From Saprospiraceae bacterium (lineage in GTDB: Bacteria; Bacteroidota; Bacteroidia; Chitinophagales; Saprospiraceae): a stretch of 64,000 nt of DNA. The notes under the pieces are model-generated. The model was not told the origin of the DNA. It ran no database searches and was given only the letters and a program-made list of their open reading frames with translations. The position numbers were made by a program, and so were the translations under genes. How positions within the stretch are numbered: position 1 is the stretch's first letter; each line of letters opens with the position of its first letter. Shown piece by piece: positions 33,379 through 43,076 of the stretch. Where the stretch lies: assembly GCA_016710585.1 (NCBI GenBank), contig JADJVN010000023.1, forward strand, positions 1 to 64,000, written 5' to 3'.

Positions 33379-35778
33379 ATGAGACCTTATATTATTTTAC
33401 TATTATCGGCATTTTTTTTTCAAGTTTCAGCTCAGATTAGGCTAAACGAGGCATCTAATAATAATGTAAATATACTCAAAGACTGGCAAGATGAGAGTCC
33501 AGATTGGGTTGAAATTTTTATTCCAATTGGTTTTGTAAATGGTTATTATCTAAGCGACGACCTTAAGAATTTAAATAAATGGAAACTACCAGAAATGAAC
33601 TTATTGCGTGATAGTTTTTTGTTAATTTTCCTAAGTGGCAAAGACACCCTGTTGTTAAATGAATTTCACGCCAATTTCAAATTAAAGCAAACTTCAGAAA
33701 TTCTCATTCTCAGCAAAGCAAATGTGATCCTTGATTCAGTTACAATTCCGGTGATGCATTCTGATTATTCCTTTCAAAGAAATAGCGATCTATCTTGGAC
33801 ATGTACTAGTCAAAGCAGCCCTAAGGTAGAGAATACCAACAGTGACGAATCTTGCGAACTTTCAAATTTTACAATTAATCCTAAATCAGGTTTTTACAAT
33901 GAATCAATTGAGATAAGCATTCAACACAATTTGGGAAAAGATATTGAATTTCGTTATACTTTGGATGGATCTATTCCTATTATAACATCTTCTCTTTTCA
34001 ACAATTCAGTAAGATTTGATACAAGCATAGCTATACGAATTAGAGCATTTAAGAAATCCAAAGCAATTACAGAAATTTTGGATCGTGTTTATTTTATTAG
34101 AGAAAAAAAGCACAGTGTACCTATCATTTCACTTATTATATCTCCAGAAGAACTATTCTCAGATTCCATAGGTCTCTTCAGTTTTGGACCTAACGCCAGT
34201 CCTAATTTTCCTTACAAAGGTGCAAATTTTTGGTCAGACAAAGAAGTTCCATGCACTATGGATTATTTTGTAAATTCAAAAAATGTTCAAAGTGCTAAAA
34301 TTGACTTAGGACTTTATGGAGGATCAGGTTGTAGAACACAAAATATGAAAGCACTCAAACTTCTTGCAAAAGAAAAATATAACTCAGCTTACTTTAATTA
34401 TGCATTTTTTAAACAAAAACCAGCGGTGAGCCAATTCAAGAGATTGGTTTTAAGAAACTCAAGCAATGATTTTCTCAATGCACATATGCGTGATGGCGCT
34501 GTCCATCGATTTGTTTTAGAAAATAATTTTAGTTTTGATGCAGTAGCTTATGAACCTTGCGTAGTCTATATTAATGGCAAATACTGGGGGTTTTACAATC
34601 TTAGAGAAAAAATTGATGAATATTTTTTCTTAGGAAAATATCATTTAAATGAAGATGAAGTACATCTAATAGAAGAGGATTCCACTTTACTGGCAGGTGA
34701 TCTAAAAGCTTTTGACAGTTTATACAGGTATTGCATTTCACAATCATTAACTGATCAAAAAAACTATGATTATGTGTCAAGTATACTGGATATTCCTTCA
34801 ATGATTGATTACTTTATCGTTGAGACATTTTTTAATAATACTGATTGGCCTTACAATAATATTAAATATTGGAAACCCATTAATGGGGGCAAATGGAAAT
34901 ATATCATGATCGATACAGATGCAGCATTGAATGCTTATCCTTGGTCACATCATAATATAGATCACTTGGCTAAAATCTTAGGGCCATATGGAGATAAAAA
35001 TAAACATGTTTTAATTTTAAGATCTCTCCTTAAAAATAGTGAAGCAAGAAGATTTTTTGTCAATCGATATGCAGATCTTCTAAACACTATTTTTCTGCCA
35101 GAAGTACTCCAAAATTCATTACAAAAAACCATTGAACTAATAGAGCCAGAAATGCCTCAACATTATGAAAAATGGGGTGGTTCGCTTGAACATTGGTATA
35201 ATATAATAAATACTGAAATTTTAGAATTTGTAAATGCAAGAAATGCCTACTTATTTGAATTTTTAAAATTGGATTTTTCACTTTCAAAAATTCAAAAAAT
35301 TAGTTTCAATACGATTCCACAAAAAGCAGCTTCTCTTCAGATCAATAGCATCGCAATTCACAAATTCCCATGGGACGGAAATTACTTTGCGGAAAATAAA
35401 ATTGATCTAAGTTACATCCCAAATAAACAATATAATTTTAGTTATTGGATTGTAAATGAAGATACATTAAAGAGTGACGCGTTAAAATTACTTGACATAG
35501 ATGGTATAAACTCTATTACAGCAGTATTTGATGAAATTCCAAAAAATGAATTATCAAGAATTTTATACGAAGACGACAAAATTATTTTTGAATGGTATGC
35601 CACAGAAAATGAAACGGATAAGCTTGAAATATATGACTTCAATGGTAAATTTATCCAAGTGCGAAATGTGGATTCAGTAAGCGGTTTAAATGATATTTAC
35701 ATTTCAACTCAAGGCATCCCACAAGGAATTTATTTCCTAAAATATCGAAACAGATCATTCCGTTTTATTGTGCCATAA
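33379..35778 (+). CDS. secreted lamin-tail/CotH-domain protein with T9SS type A tail
   Basis: Signal peptide MRPYIILLLSAFFFQVSAQ. Residues 20-145 are a lamin-tail-like domain (LNEASNNNVNILKDWQ, DWVEIFIPIG), followed by a chitobiase-type Ig-like domain (FRYTLDGSIPIITSSLF). The central CotH domain has YINGKYWGFYNLREKID, SMIDYFIVETFFNNTDWPYN and KWKYIMIDTDAALNA, whose Asp pair fits the metal-binding end of the CotH kinase fold. The last 75 residues are a T9SS sorting domain (LEIYDFNGKF ... GIYFLKYRN). CotH proteins phosphorylate spore-coat and other secreted proteins; a surface role here is inferred. Confidence 0.88.
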   Translation: MRPYIILLLSAFFFQVSAQIRLNEASNNNVNILKDWQDESPDWVEIFIPIGFVNGYYLSDDLKNLNKWKLPEMNLLRDSFLLIFLSGKDTLLLNEFHANFKLKQTSEILILSKANVILDSVTIPVMHSDYSFQRNSDLSWTCTSQSSPKVENTNSDESCELSNFTINPKSGFYNESIEISIQHNLGKDIEFRYTLDGSIPIITSSLFNNSVRFDTSIAIRIRAFKKSKAITEILDRVYFIREKKHSVPIISLIISPEELFSDSIGLFSFGPNASPNFPYKGANFWSDKEVPCTMDYFVNSKNVQSAKIDLGLYGGSGCRTQNMKALKLLAKEKYNSAYFNYAFFKQKPAVSQFKRLVLRNSSNDFLNAHMRDGAVHRFVLENNFSFDAVAYEPCVVYINGKYWGFYNLREKIDEYFFLGKYHLNEDEVHLIEEDSTLLAGDLKAFDSLYRYCISQSLTDQKNYDYVSSILDIPSMIDYFIVETFFNNTDWPYNNIKYWKPINGGKWKYIMIDTDAALNAYPWSHHNIDHLAKILGPYGDKNKHVLILRSLLKNSEARRFFVNRYADLLNTIFLPEVLQNSLQKTIELIEPEMPQHYEKWGGSLEHWYNIINTEILEFVNARNAYLFEFLKLDFSLSKIQKISFNTIPQKAASLQINSIAIHKFPWDGNYFAENKIDLSYIPNKQYNFSYWIVNEDTLKSDALKLLDIDGINSITAVFDEIPKNELSRILYEDDKIIFEWYATENETDKLEIYDFNGKFIQVRNVDSVSGLNDIYISTQGIPQGIYFLKYRNRSFRFIVP

Positions 35779-35779
35779 A

Positions 35780-35811
35780 AAAACCGACCAATGATAACAT
35801 TGATCGGTTTT
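35780..35811. terminator. bidirectional terminator between CotH and DUF3078 genes
   Basis: AAAACCGACCAATG (35780-35793) pairs with CATTGATCGGTTTT (35798-35811) with one mismatch and a 4-nt loop, with A and T tracts at the ends. Confidence 0.85.
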
Positions 35812-35836
35812 ATTATTTATCTTAAATAAATTTCTT

Positions 35837-36871
35837 TTAGAAATTTTTATTGTAAGTCAACAATACTTGCTCGATGATATTAGGTCTTTTTCCAACTCCA
35901 CTTACACCACCTACTGCGTTCTTATCAGAGATACTGTTTGTCTTATTATCATCATAATATACATCGCCTCTCACTAATAAATTGAATCCTTTAAAGATCT
36001 CTACGCCTAATGAATTCAACCATTGCACATCGATGTTTTGAGGTTTATCAAGGTAATCATTCAATAGAGCTAAATTACTCGTGAAATTTAATTTCTTCAT
36101 GAAAGTATTGGTATAACCAATTTTTGCAATAGAACCTAATCCGAATTTAGTTTGATTATATTCAGTAGTACTTCCATCTTTCAATTTTGTACCATGTAAT
36201 CCAAGATTTGCTATATTCTTGTCAGCAATATAAGTAATTTGCGCACCTACAGGTGAATAAAAAACTGACCAATGAGAATTTGGCACATATTTCATACCTG
36301 GAGCAATAGTGATCAAAGCTGGTGAAAAGAATTTAGATACCAAAGAAGTGTTAAATCCACCTTCATTGATTTTCTTTAAATATACTTTCTTGTTTGCTGC
36401 ATCCAAATGTGAAGGCAATAATTGGCTCAACAAACCAAGATCTGCTGAATATGCCCATTTTGATCCTGCTTTAGTTTGGTAAGATAAATTTGAACCAAAG
36501 TTTAAAATGTCTAATGCTTTTTCAAAAGGAAATTTTGTATCAGAATTTAAAGCAACTGTTCCTGCTCCAATTCTTTGTGTAGCCACGTTTGTTAATAATG
36601 CATTCTTCCAAGACAACAATCCTTTTTTATAATTTGCATTGTATCCAATAGCACCACCTATTCCAAGTCTATTAGAACCACCACCTGCATAAGGATTGAT
36701 GTTTAACAATTGACCTAAGTCTAGTCCAAGTCCACCTTTGCGAACCCAGCCATCAGCATCCTCCATTTTCATTGTTTCTTTTAATTTAGCTTCTCTCGCC
36801 TTATCATCATTTTGCGCAAATGCACTTAGTGTTACAGTTAGTAATAGAAATTGTAAAAAAACTTTTTTCAT
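35837..36871 (-). CDS. DUF3078 outer-membrane protein
   Basis: The signal peptide ends SAFAQ. A stretch with DADGWVRKGGLGLDLGQLLN, NPYAGGGSNRLGIGG, YQTKAGSKWAYSADLGLLSQ and KFFSPALITIAPGMKYVPN is the DUF3078 pattern, predicted to form a transmembrane barrel and found only in Bacteroidota. Its function is unknown. It is the last gene of a four-gene minus-strand run with the channel and sigma factor genes, 33 bp after the channel gene. Confidence 0.9.
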   Translation of the reverse strand: MKKVFLQFLLLTVTLSAFAQNDDKAREAKLKETMKMEDADGWVRKGGLGLDLGQLLNINPYAGGGSNRLGIGGAIGYNANYKKGLLSWKNALLTNVATQRIGAGTVALNSDTKFPFEKALDILNFGSNLSYQTKAGSKWAYSADLGLLSQLLPSHLDAANKKVYLKKINEGGFNTSLVSKFFSPALITIAPGMKYVPNSHWSVFYSPVGAQITYIADKNIANLGLHGTKLKDGSTTEYNQTKFGLGSIAKIGYTNTFMKKLNFTSNLALLNDYLDKPQNIDVQWLNSLGVEIFKGFNLLVRGDVYYDDNKTNSISDKNAVGGVSGVGKRPNIIEQVLLTYNKNF

Positions 36872-36904
36872 GGTTTATAATTATTAATAATAAAATTTTC
36901 GTTT

Positions 36905-37711
36905 CTAAGAATTGTAAATTTCGATGCGCTCTTTAGCTAATTTGTTGAGTGGAATGATCACTTCTTTATTCTCACAATCCAAGGTAATCGAAGTTTTATC
37001 AATATCAATGATAATACCTGTGATACCATCTAATGTTACTTTTTGTCCAATTTTTAATTTGTCCTTACTATAAAATGAAACCAAAAAATTTGCAACTACA
37101 TCTTTAGATGCAAAGCCATAGCCTATAGCAAATGCAAGGGCAACTCCACCGATTAGTATCGAAATATTTGTTGCGATAAAACTTGTATTGACTTTGGCCT
37201 GTCCCAAGGCGCTAATCAATACATTGATCAATACAAAGTAAAAAACGGCATTAGCAATAAATCCTCCGGAAGGAATTCCAAAACTTTTTGTTGCTTTAAG
37301 TGTAGCTTCCTTTGCAAAATCAGCAAATAGGAATCCTCCAAAAAGTAATACGATAGCAGTGACTAAATTGGGAACCCAATTGATAATATCTTTTATCAAC
37401 TGTGATAGCGACTCCATCCCTAAAGCATCCGTCGCAGCTACTATAAAAATGAGAAATATGAAATAATAAATAATCGTTGCAATAATGAGACTTGGAACAA
37501 TTTTAAAATTTGACTTTGCCAACATGTCAGAGTCATTTATCTTATCTGCAAATTTGTCGATTCCAAATTTTTCAAATAATTTAAAAATAAATTTCTTAAT
37601 CATTTTGGAAATAAAGTATCCAATGATTAATATAATAATTGCTCCCACCAATTTGGGAATTACATCTAGAAATCCTAGGAGTAAATGTCTTACATTTTCT
37701 GCAACTTGCAT
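36905..37711 (-). CDS. MscS-family mechanosensitive channel (CmpX-like)
   Basis: The first 55 residues include an amphipathic helix and a membrane helix (LVGAIIILIIGYFISKM), followed by three or four more helices. The MscS core is GGVALAFAIGYGFASKDVVANF and FYSKDKLKIGQKVTLDGITG. The N-terminal LLLGFLDVIPK...SKMIKKF repeat-like helices are characteristic of CmpX/TM-helix-type small channels. It would open under membrane tension to release solutes. It lies within a run whose first gene encodes a sigma factor. Confidence 0.9.
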   Translation of the reverse strand: MQVAENVRHLLLGFLDVIPKLVGAIIILIIGYFISKMIKKFIFKLFEKFGIDKFADKINDSDMLAKSNFKIVPSLIIATIIYYFIFLIFIVAATDALGMESLSQLIKDIINWVPNLVTAIVLLFGGFLFADFAKEATLKATKSFGIPSGGFIANAVFYFVLINVLISALGQAKVNTSFIATNISILIGGVALAFAIGYGFASKDVVANFLVSFYSKDKLKIGQKVTLDGITGIIIDIDKTSITLDCENKEVIIPLNKLAKERIEIYNS

Positions 37712-37735
37712 AGATTAATTGGGGCTAATGGTTTT

Positions 37736-37990
37736 TTATGATGGATATTTACTTTGTTGTTGCAAATTTAATTCATTTGTTCCACCTGGGTTTGAATACT
37801 TCTTATCATCTTCCAGCATCTTGCCATACATCTGAGCTTGCTTTGGAATAAACAATTCAATAAGATTTCCAATGAATTGAAAAAAATTCAAATTTCCTTT
37901 TATTTTTTTCTCAACCAATGGAGCTCCAATTTTTTCAAAATTGGCAATTTTTTCTTTATTCAAATTTTTAAAATTATTCATATCACCCAA
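37736..37990 (-). CDS. 84-aa hypothetical protein after the sigma factor gene
   Basis: The frame starts at 37990, 2 bp after the sigma factor stop; an alternative ATG lies at 37981 (MNNFKNLNKEKIANFEKIG). It is charged, with one moderately hydrophobic amphipathic stretch (LNFFQFIGNLIELFIP). There are no zinc-binding residues of a classical anti-sigma protein, yet the position is where an anti-sigma factor often sits. The identity is unknown. Confidence 0.65.
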   Translation of the reverse strand: MGDMNNFKNLNKEKIANFEKIGAPLVEKKIKGNLNFFQFIGNLIELFIPKQAQMYGKMLEDDKKYSNPGGTNELNLQQQSKYPS

Positions 37991-37992
37991 AA

Positions 37993-38565
37993 TTAATTTA
38001 ATTTAACAAAAGATTCCCTAAAACGTTGTTTTGCTCTTTTTAACTTCATTTTTATAGCACTTTCAGTTTTTTCCATAATTCCACATATTTCTTTTATTGA
38101 CATATCGTCCATATATTTCATCAATAGGACAGCTTTATCTTGAGGATGTAGGTTGTCCATTACTTTTTCTATTTGTGACATATCAATGTCAGTCATCCAA
38201 TTATCTTCATTTTCATCTTCAAACTCTACCTCTTCTCCAATATTATCTATGGATTGGATATTCATTTTTTTACTCTTTCTAAGAGAGTCGATACAGTAAT
38301 TATAGGTTATTGAGTAAATCCAGGTTGAAAATTTTGATTTTTCACCGAATTTGCTCAAATTTATTAAAATTTTAATAAAAATATCATGTACAGCATCTGT
38401 TGCTTCAGCTTCTTCCTTGAAAAAACTTAAACATTTACCAAAAATTTTTCCGGAATATCTGCGATAGATCTCCGAAAAGTATTGATCTTTTTGAGTTTTC
38501 AAGTATAAATCAACTATTTCCTCATCAGTAGCTTGATTTATTCTAATTTCGATTTGCTGGGGCAC
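37993..38565 (-). CDS. ECF-type RNA polymerase sigma factor
   Basis: Region 2 (YFSEIYRRYSGKIFGKCLSF, then DAVHDIFIKIL and FSTWIYSITYNYCID) and region 4 (LHPQDKAVLLMKYMDDMSIK, then TESAIKMKLKRAKQR) are both complete. The acidic linker (EEVEFEDENEDN) is typical. The start is taken as GTG at 38565; a TTG one codon earlier is also possible. It heads an operon with an 84-aa protein, an MscS channel and a DUF3078 protein, so it may control its own envelope genes. Confidence 0.92.
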   Translation of the reverse strand: MPQQIEIRINQATDEEIVDLYLKTQKDQYFSEIYRRYSGKIFGKCLSFFKEEAEATDAVHDIFIKILINLSKFGEKSKFSTWIYSITYNYCIDSLRKSKKMNIQSIDNIGEEVEFEDENEDNWMTDIDMSQIEKVMDNLHPQDKAVLLMKYMDDMSIKEICGIMEKTESAIKMKLKRAKQRFRESFVKLN

Positions 38566-38634
38566 CAAATTAATTGATTAGTTTTGTCACTTGAATATTT
38601 TTGACGAAATTACTGAAAAAAGTAACATATATAA

Positions 38635-38642
38635 TAATTTTG
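38635..38642 (+). promoter_or_regulatory. -7 box of the M28 peptidase gene
   Basis: TAATTTTG matches TAnnTTTG and lies 18 bp before the ATG at 38661. The divergent sigma factor gene starts 70 bp to the left. Confidence 0.4.
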
Positions 38643-38660
38643 TAATTTAATTTAAAATTT

Positions 38661-40085
38661 ATGGACAAATTTGGTTCTATTTCTAGCTTATCTCTTTGGT
38701 TTTTAATTTGCATTCAAATATTATCTAGACCAAATATCTCTTTCTCACAAGAAATCGATACCGATGCTTTTTTTATCAAAAGTATCCATGATAAAGCTTT
38801 GACGGATCAAATGAGCTATCAATGGTTATATTATCTTTCAGAAAAAATTGGAGGGCGAATAGCAGGATCTCCACAATCAATGGCAGCAATTGAGTTTACA
38901 AAGCAAATTCTTGACACCTTGGGTTGTACTAAAGTTTTCGCCTTACCTACTAAAGTTAATTATTGGTATAGAGGAGCAAAGGAACAGGTAAGGTTGATCA
39001 ATCACCAGAAATTTGGCAATGTAGATCTTAACGCTTTAGCCTTAGGAGGCTCTGGTGCTACTTCCGCAACTGGCTTATCAGGTCAAGTAGTGGAGTTTAA
39101 CTCAATAGAGGAGGCTAAGAAAAATCCAGCTTTGATGAAAGGCAAAATCGTTTTTTTTAGCAGAGCTTTCGACCAAAAATTTATTAGAACTTTTCATGCA
39201 TATGGATCTGCAGTAGATCAAAGAGGCCAAGGTCCAAATATTGCAGCAAAGGCTGGAGCAATAGCTTGTGTAGTGAGATCAATGAGTTCACGAACCGATG
39301 ATATCCCTCATACTGGAGCAACAATATTTGAGAAAGATGTAAAGCCAATTCCTGCTGTGGCAATATCAACGAAAGCCGCTGATTTACTCAAATCGAGTTT
39401 AATGGATGGTCAGAATGCTACATTGTTTATCAAAACAAGTTGTGAAGCTAGAGGTGAAAAGGATAGTTACAGCGTCATTGGCGAAATAAAAGGAACAGAA
39501 TATCCCGATGAAATCATTTTAGTAGGTGGGCATCTAGATTCATGGGATGTAGGTGGTGGTGCTCATGACGATGGTGCGGGATGTGTTCAATCGATGGATG
39601 TGTTTTATCTTTTAAAACAATTAAATTATAAACCGAAAAGAACGATTCGTTGTGTTTTATTTCAAAATGAAGAAAATGGACTAGCAGGAGGAAGAGAATA
39701 TGCAAGAGTTTCCAATTCAAACAATGAATTTCATCTAGCAGCGATTGAGTCTGATGCAGGTGGTTTTTCACCAAAGGGATTTGGATTTGATGCAGATACT
39801 TCTATTATTCAAAAATATATTGGCAATTTCAAAGAATGGAATTCACTATTGGAGCCATATGATTTGAATATATGGAAAGGTGGTGGAGGTGCTGACATTG
39901 GTCCACTGAAATCTCAAAAAGGAATGCTCTTTGGACTAAGTCCAGATTCACAGCGATATTTTGATTATCACCATACTGAAATAGACCGCATCGACGCTGT
40001 ACATCCCAGAGAATTGGCATTGGGCAGTGCTGCTATGACAAGCTTGGTATATTTAATTGATAAGTATGGATTAGCTAAACCATGA
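38661..40085 (+). CDS. exported M28-family zinc metallopeptidase with PA domain
   Basis: A signal peptide (ending SFSQ) precedes a PA domain (residues 130-265) and an M28 catalytic domain. GGHLDSWDVGGGAHDDGAGC gives the first His and the bridging Asp, FQNEENGLAGG the Glu residues, AIESDAGGF the second Asp and FDYHHTEIDRID the last His, so all metal ligands are present. The family includes plasma glutamate carboxypeptidase-like dipeptidases and aminopeptidases. The gene overlaps hpt by 4 bp (ATGA). Confidence 0.9.
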   Translation: MDKFGSISSLSLWFLICIQILSRPNISFSQEIDTDAFFIKSIHDKALTDQMSYQWLYYLSEKIGGRIAGSPQSMAAIEFTKQILDTLGCTKVFALPTKVNYWYRGAKEQVRLINHQKFGNVDLNALALGGSGATSATGLSGQVVEFNSIEEAKKNPALMKGKIVFFSRAFDQKFIRTFHAYGSAVDQRGQGPNIAAKAGAIACVVRSMSSRTDDIPHTGATIFEKDVKPIPAVAISTKAADLLKSSLMDGQNATLFIKTSCEARGEKDSYSVIGEIKGTEYPDEIILVGGHLDSWDVGGGAHDDGAGCVQSMDVFYLLKQLNYKPKRTIRCVLFQNEENGLAGGREYARVSNSNNEFHLAAIESDAGGFSPKGFGFDADTSIIQKYIGNFKEWNSLLEPYDLNIWKGGGGADIGPLKSQKGMLFGLSPDSQRYFDYHHTEIDRIDAVHPRELALGSAAMTSLVYLIDKYGLAKP

Positions 40086-40624
40086 GATTGGATACAATTC
40101 AAGTTGGAGAATATTTTTTTGAAAAATTTATTTCAAAAGAACAAATCAGCGCCATAGTCCAGCGGATGGCAGTTGAGATTGATGACTATTACAAAAATAT
40201 AGATCCATTAGAATTCATCATTATTTTAGATGGTGCTTATCATTTTGCATCAGATTTTACTAGGGCATTTCCTCGAGATGTCAAGTTACATTTTGTCAAA
40301 ATCAAATCCTATGAAGGATTTCAGAGTTCAGGTAAAGCAAGTATTCAAGGGCTCGAACTTCTCGACCTAAAAGATAAGCATATTCTCATATTAGAAGATA
40401 TTGTAGAGACTGGAAATACACTCTATCATCTCACACAAGAACTCAAATTAAAAGCAGCGGCATCTGTGAGACTAGCCAGTCTTTTTGTCAAACCCACGGA
40501 GATTATTCAACCACTTCAAGTTGATTTTTTTGGAATGGAGATTGGACCAGAATTTATTATTGGGTATGGATTGGATTACAATGGTTTTGGCAGAACTTAT
40601 CCAGATGTTTATATTAAAAAATGA
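40082..40624 (+). CDS. hpt: hypoxanthine phosphoribosyltransferase
   Basis: Salvages hypoxanthine or guanine with PRPP. LILEDIVETGNTLYHL near residue 97 is the PRPP-binding loop, and FVKIKSYEGFQSSGKA and FIIGYGLDYNGFGRTYPDVY are the flexible loop and purine-binding C-terminus. At 180 residues it has normal length. Its ATG overlaps the stop of the peptidase gene, so the two are translationally coupled. Confidence 0.92.
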   Translation: MRLDTIQVGEYFFEKFISKEQISAIVQRMAVEIDDYYKNIDPLEFIIILDGAYHFASDFTRAFPRDVKLHFVKIKSYEGFQSSGKASIQGLELLDLKDKHILILEDIVETGNTLYHLTQELKLKAAASVRLASLFVKPTEIIQPLQVDFFGMEIGPEFIIGYGLDYNGFGRTYPDVYIKK

Positions 40625-40729
40625 ACTGTTCAAATTTATTAAAAAAAAATAAGCTTATACAAAAATTTTATCTTATTTTTATAGCTGAATGAGCCTAATA
40701 TAAATTGATAACAAAATAATTAAATTCGT

Positions 40730-41605
40730 ATGAAATATTTTTTAGCACTCTTATCTATTTTATTTTTTTGGAGCAAGCCTTTATTATCGCAGATTCAATT
40801 TGACGAAGGAAAAACCTATATTTTTGAAATGAAGGATGGCAATACTTATATAGGCAAAGCAAAGGAAATAGAAAAGGGTAAAGTATATGAGATTATGACT
40901 AATGTTGGAGTTTTAACGCTTAGGTCTGAAAACATTAAAGTCATGAAGGAGATTAAAACTGCTCAAATGCATGATGGAGAATACTGGCCTGAAAGCCCCC
41001 ATTCCAGTCGGTATTTTTTTAGTCCCAGTGGCTATGGTCTACGTAAAGGAGAAGGCTACTACCAGAATGCTTGGATTGTGTTTAATCAAGTGTCTTATGG
41101 CTTTACAGATTATTTTTCTTTAGGAATAGGTACCATCCCTACTTTTTTATTTGGTGAGACAGAAACGATTCCAATATGGTTAACGCCAAAACTAAATTTC
41201 CAATATAAAAATGGGAAAGGTGCTTTCGGTTTAGGTAGCATTTTTTTTACAGTTCCAGGTGAATCAGGGAATGGAGTTGGATTGGTATATGGAACCAATA
41301 CTTTTGGCACTAGAGACAAGCAACTGAGTTTAGGACTAGGATTTGGATATGATACCGATAATGGATTAAGTGATATTCCTGTATTCAATGTCGCTGGTCT
41401 GCTCAGATTAAGCAAGAACTGGGCATTGGTGACTGAAAACTATGTGTTTTCATTTGATGGTGTAACAACTATAATTAGTGGTGGGGCACGCTACATGGGA
41501 AAAAGATTGGCAATAGATTTTGGGGGAATAATTCCAGCTGAAGGTGATGAGTTCTATATGGCTCCATGGTTAAGTATTACTGTCCCTTTTGGGAAAAGAT
41601 ATTAA
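40730..41605 (+). CDS. secreted beta-barrel-like protein of unknown function
   Basis: A signal peptide (ending LLSQ) is followed by a short beta domain, FEMKDGNTYIGKAKEIEKG, that resembles an SH3-like module. After about residue 85 comes a repetitive run of amphipathic strands (FGLGIGTIPTFLFG-like LGIGTIPTFLFG, GAFGLGSIFFTVPG, LSLGLGFGYDTDNG) ending in LSITVPFGKRY, typical of an outer-membrane barrel. I do not recognise a named family. Confidence 0.8.
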   Translation: MKYFLALLSILFFWSKPLLSQIQFDEGKTYIFEMKDGNTYIGKAKEIEKGKVYEIMTNVGVLTLRSENIKVMKEIKTAQMHDGEYWPESPHSSRYFFSPSGYGLRKGEGYYQNAWIVFNQVSYGFTDYFSLGIGTIPTFLFGETETIPIWLTPKLNFQYKNGKGAFGLGSIFFTVPGESGNGVGLVYGTNTFGTRDKQLSLGLGFGYDTDNGLSDIPVFNVAGLLRLSKNWALVTENYVFSFDGVTTIISGGARYMGKRLAIDFGGIIPAEGDEFYMAPWLSITVPFGKRY

Positions 41606-41648
41606 TTATAATTCTTGATGATGAAATAAATTTTTAAAATAATTACTG

Positions 41649-42518
41649 ATGAAAAAAATACTCATAATGACAATTGTAGCATTGATAAGAATCAGTGCAA
41701 CTGCTCAAAATAAGGATTGGCCGATCGGCACATTTTGGGTTTATGAACAAATAGAATATGGGCCTTATGATCCAAATAATTATGCAATAGTTGAAGTAAA
41801 AAGAGACACAGTTGTAAAAAATATTGCTTCAAAAATAATTAGGCAATACTCATACCCAAATAACGCATTCTCAGCTCGAGAATTTATTATATCTAAGCAA
41901 AATAATAAAGTTTATTTTTATGATCAAAGTGATTCAAGTTTTTATTTAATCTATGACTTTGATCTTACTGTGGGAGATACTTTTTCAGCACATGTTGGTC
42001 CATTTCTCAATTTTGATAAATTTACAGACTTTAAAATTGATTCAATAAGTTTTGAGGAAACGAATCATGGTCCTATCAAACATTATTTTCTTAATAAATT
42101 ATCAGGAAATGCTTTCAATTATCCCTATGGAATTCTAGAAGGCATCGGAAATTTATTTTATTTTTTCCAAACTTATGGAGTTGCTGATCCTCCTTTAGGA
42201 GGTTATTTACGCTGTTTTACTAATAGCTCTATAGTCTATCCTAAAGATAGACCTTGTAAGATACCAACTCAACTAAATGATTTTTCTAAACTCAATCTTA
42301 ATATATCTCAAAGAGCTGAAGAAATACAGATCAATGGACATTTGTTTTCAGATACCAAATTTTCATTTTGTGATCTCAATGGTAAATTACTTTATGCTGA
42401 AAAATTAAATACTTATCAATCACAACATACTATCTCTACTCAGCAGTTTTTACCTGGAATATATATCCTTACTATTAGTTTCGATCAAGGAATACAATCT
42501 GTCAAAATTATTAAATAA
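41649..42518 (+). CDS. secreted protein with T9SS type A sorting domain
   Basis: A signal peptide ending SATAQ is followed by a 190-residue domain starting PIGTFWVYEQIEYGPYDP and containing a Cys pair (LRCFTNSS, RPCKIP). The last 75 residues are a sorting domain (SQRAEEIQINGHLFSDTKF ... GIYILTISFD). The central domain is unknown but appears repeatedly as an exported module in this phylum. It is 43 bp after the previous gene and could be co-transcribed. Confidence 0.82.
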   Translation: MKKILIMTIVALIRISATAQNKDWPIGTFWVYEQIEYGPYDPNNYAIVEVKRDTVVKNIASKIIRQYSYPNNAFSAREFIISKQNNKVYFYDQSDSSFYLIYDFDLTVGDTFSAHVGPFLNFDKFTDFKIDSISFEETNHGPIKHYFLNKLSGNAFNYPYGILEGIGNLFYFFQTYGVADPPLGGYLRCFTNSSIVYPKDRPCKIPTQLNDFSKLNLNISQRAEEIQINGHLFSDTKFSFCDLNGKLLYAEKLNTYQSQHTISTQQFLPGIYILTISFDQGIQSVKIIK

Positions 42519-42584
42519 AACTAGATGACATAAATAATAATTCCCATATTTTGGAAGTTTAATTCAAACTTCAAATTAATTTTT

Positions 42585-43007
42585 ATGCATAAAATTGGGT
42601 CTTTATTATTTTTTACTTTTTTTGTTCTCATAGAAATAAAAAGTCAATCCATTATTGGAATCTGGGAAACCATCGATGATATCACTGGAAAAGCAAAATC
42701 CCATGTTGAAATTTATGAAAAATCTGGAAAAATTTACGGTAAAGTGATCAAATTACTTCCTGGAGCAGCTGTGACAACTTGCAATAACTGTCCCGGTGAA
42801 AAAAATGGAAAGTCCCTTATTGGCATGGATATTCTATGGGAGTTTAAACCATATAAAGATTATTGGTCTTATGGACAGGTAGTTGATCCAAAAAATGGTA
42901 AAATATATTCTGGGAACATCTGGCTGGAAGGAGACAATCTAAAACTTCGTGGATATATCGGGATTTCATTGATAGGAAGAAGCCAAATTTGGCATAAAGT
43001 AAAATAA
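42585..43007 (+). CDS. DUF2147 family exported protein
   Basis: After a signal peptide (ending KSQS) the sequence GIWETIDDITGKAKSHVEIY, GKVIKLLPG, the Cys pair CNNCPGEKNGK, LIGMDILWEF and YSGNIWLEGDNLKLRGYIG is the full DUF2147 pattern. The fold is a small lipocalin-like barrel and the role is not known. Length is normal for the family. Confidence 0.92.
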   Translation: MHKIGSLLFFTFFVLIEIKSQSIIGIWETIDDITGKAKSHVEIYEKSGKIYGKVIKLLPGAAVTTCNNCPGEKNGKSLIGMDILWEFKPYKDYWSYGQVVDPKNGKIYSGNIWLEGDNLKLRGYIGISLIGRSQIWHKVK

Positions 43008-43076
43008 ATTAGTGGGCCTATACAATAATAGAAGGGAGATGGTAGTTTAATTATAAAAACCACAAATCTTCCGCCT

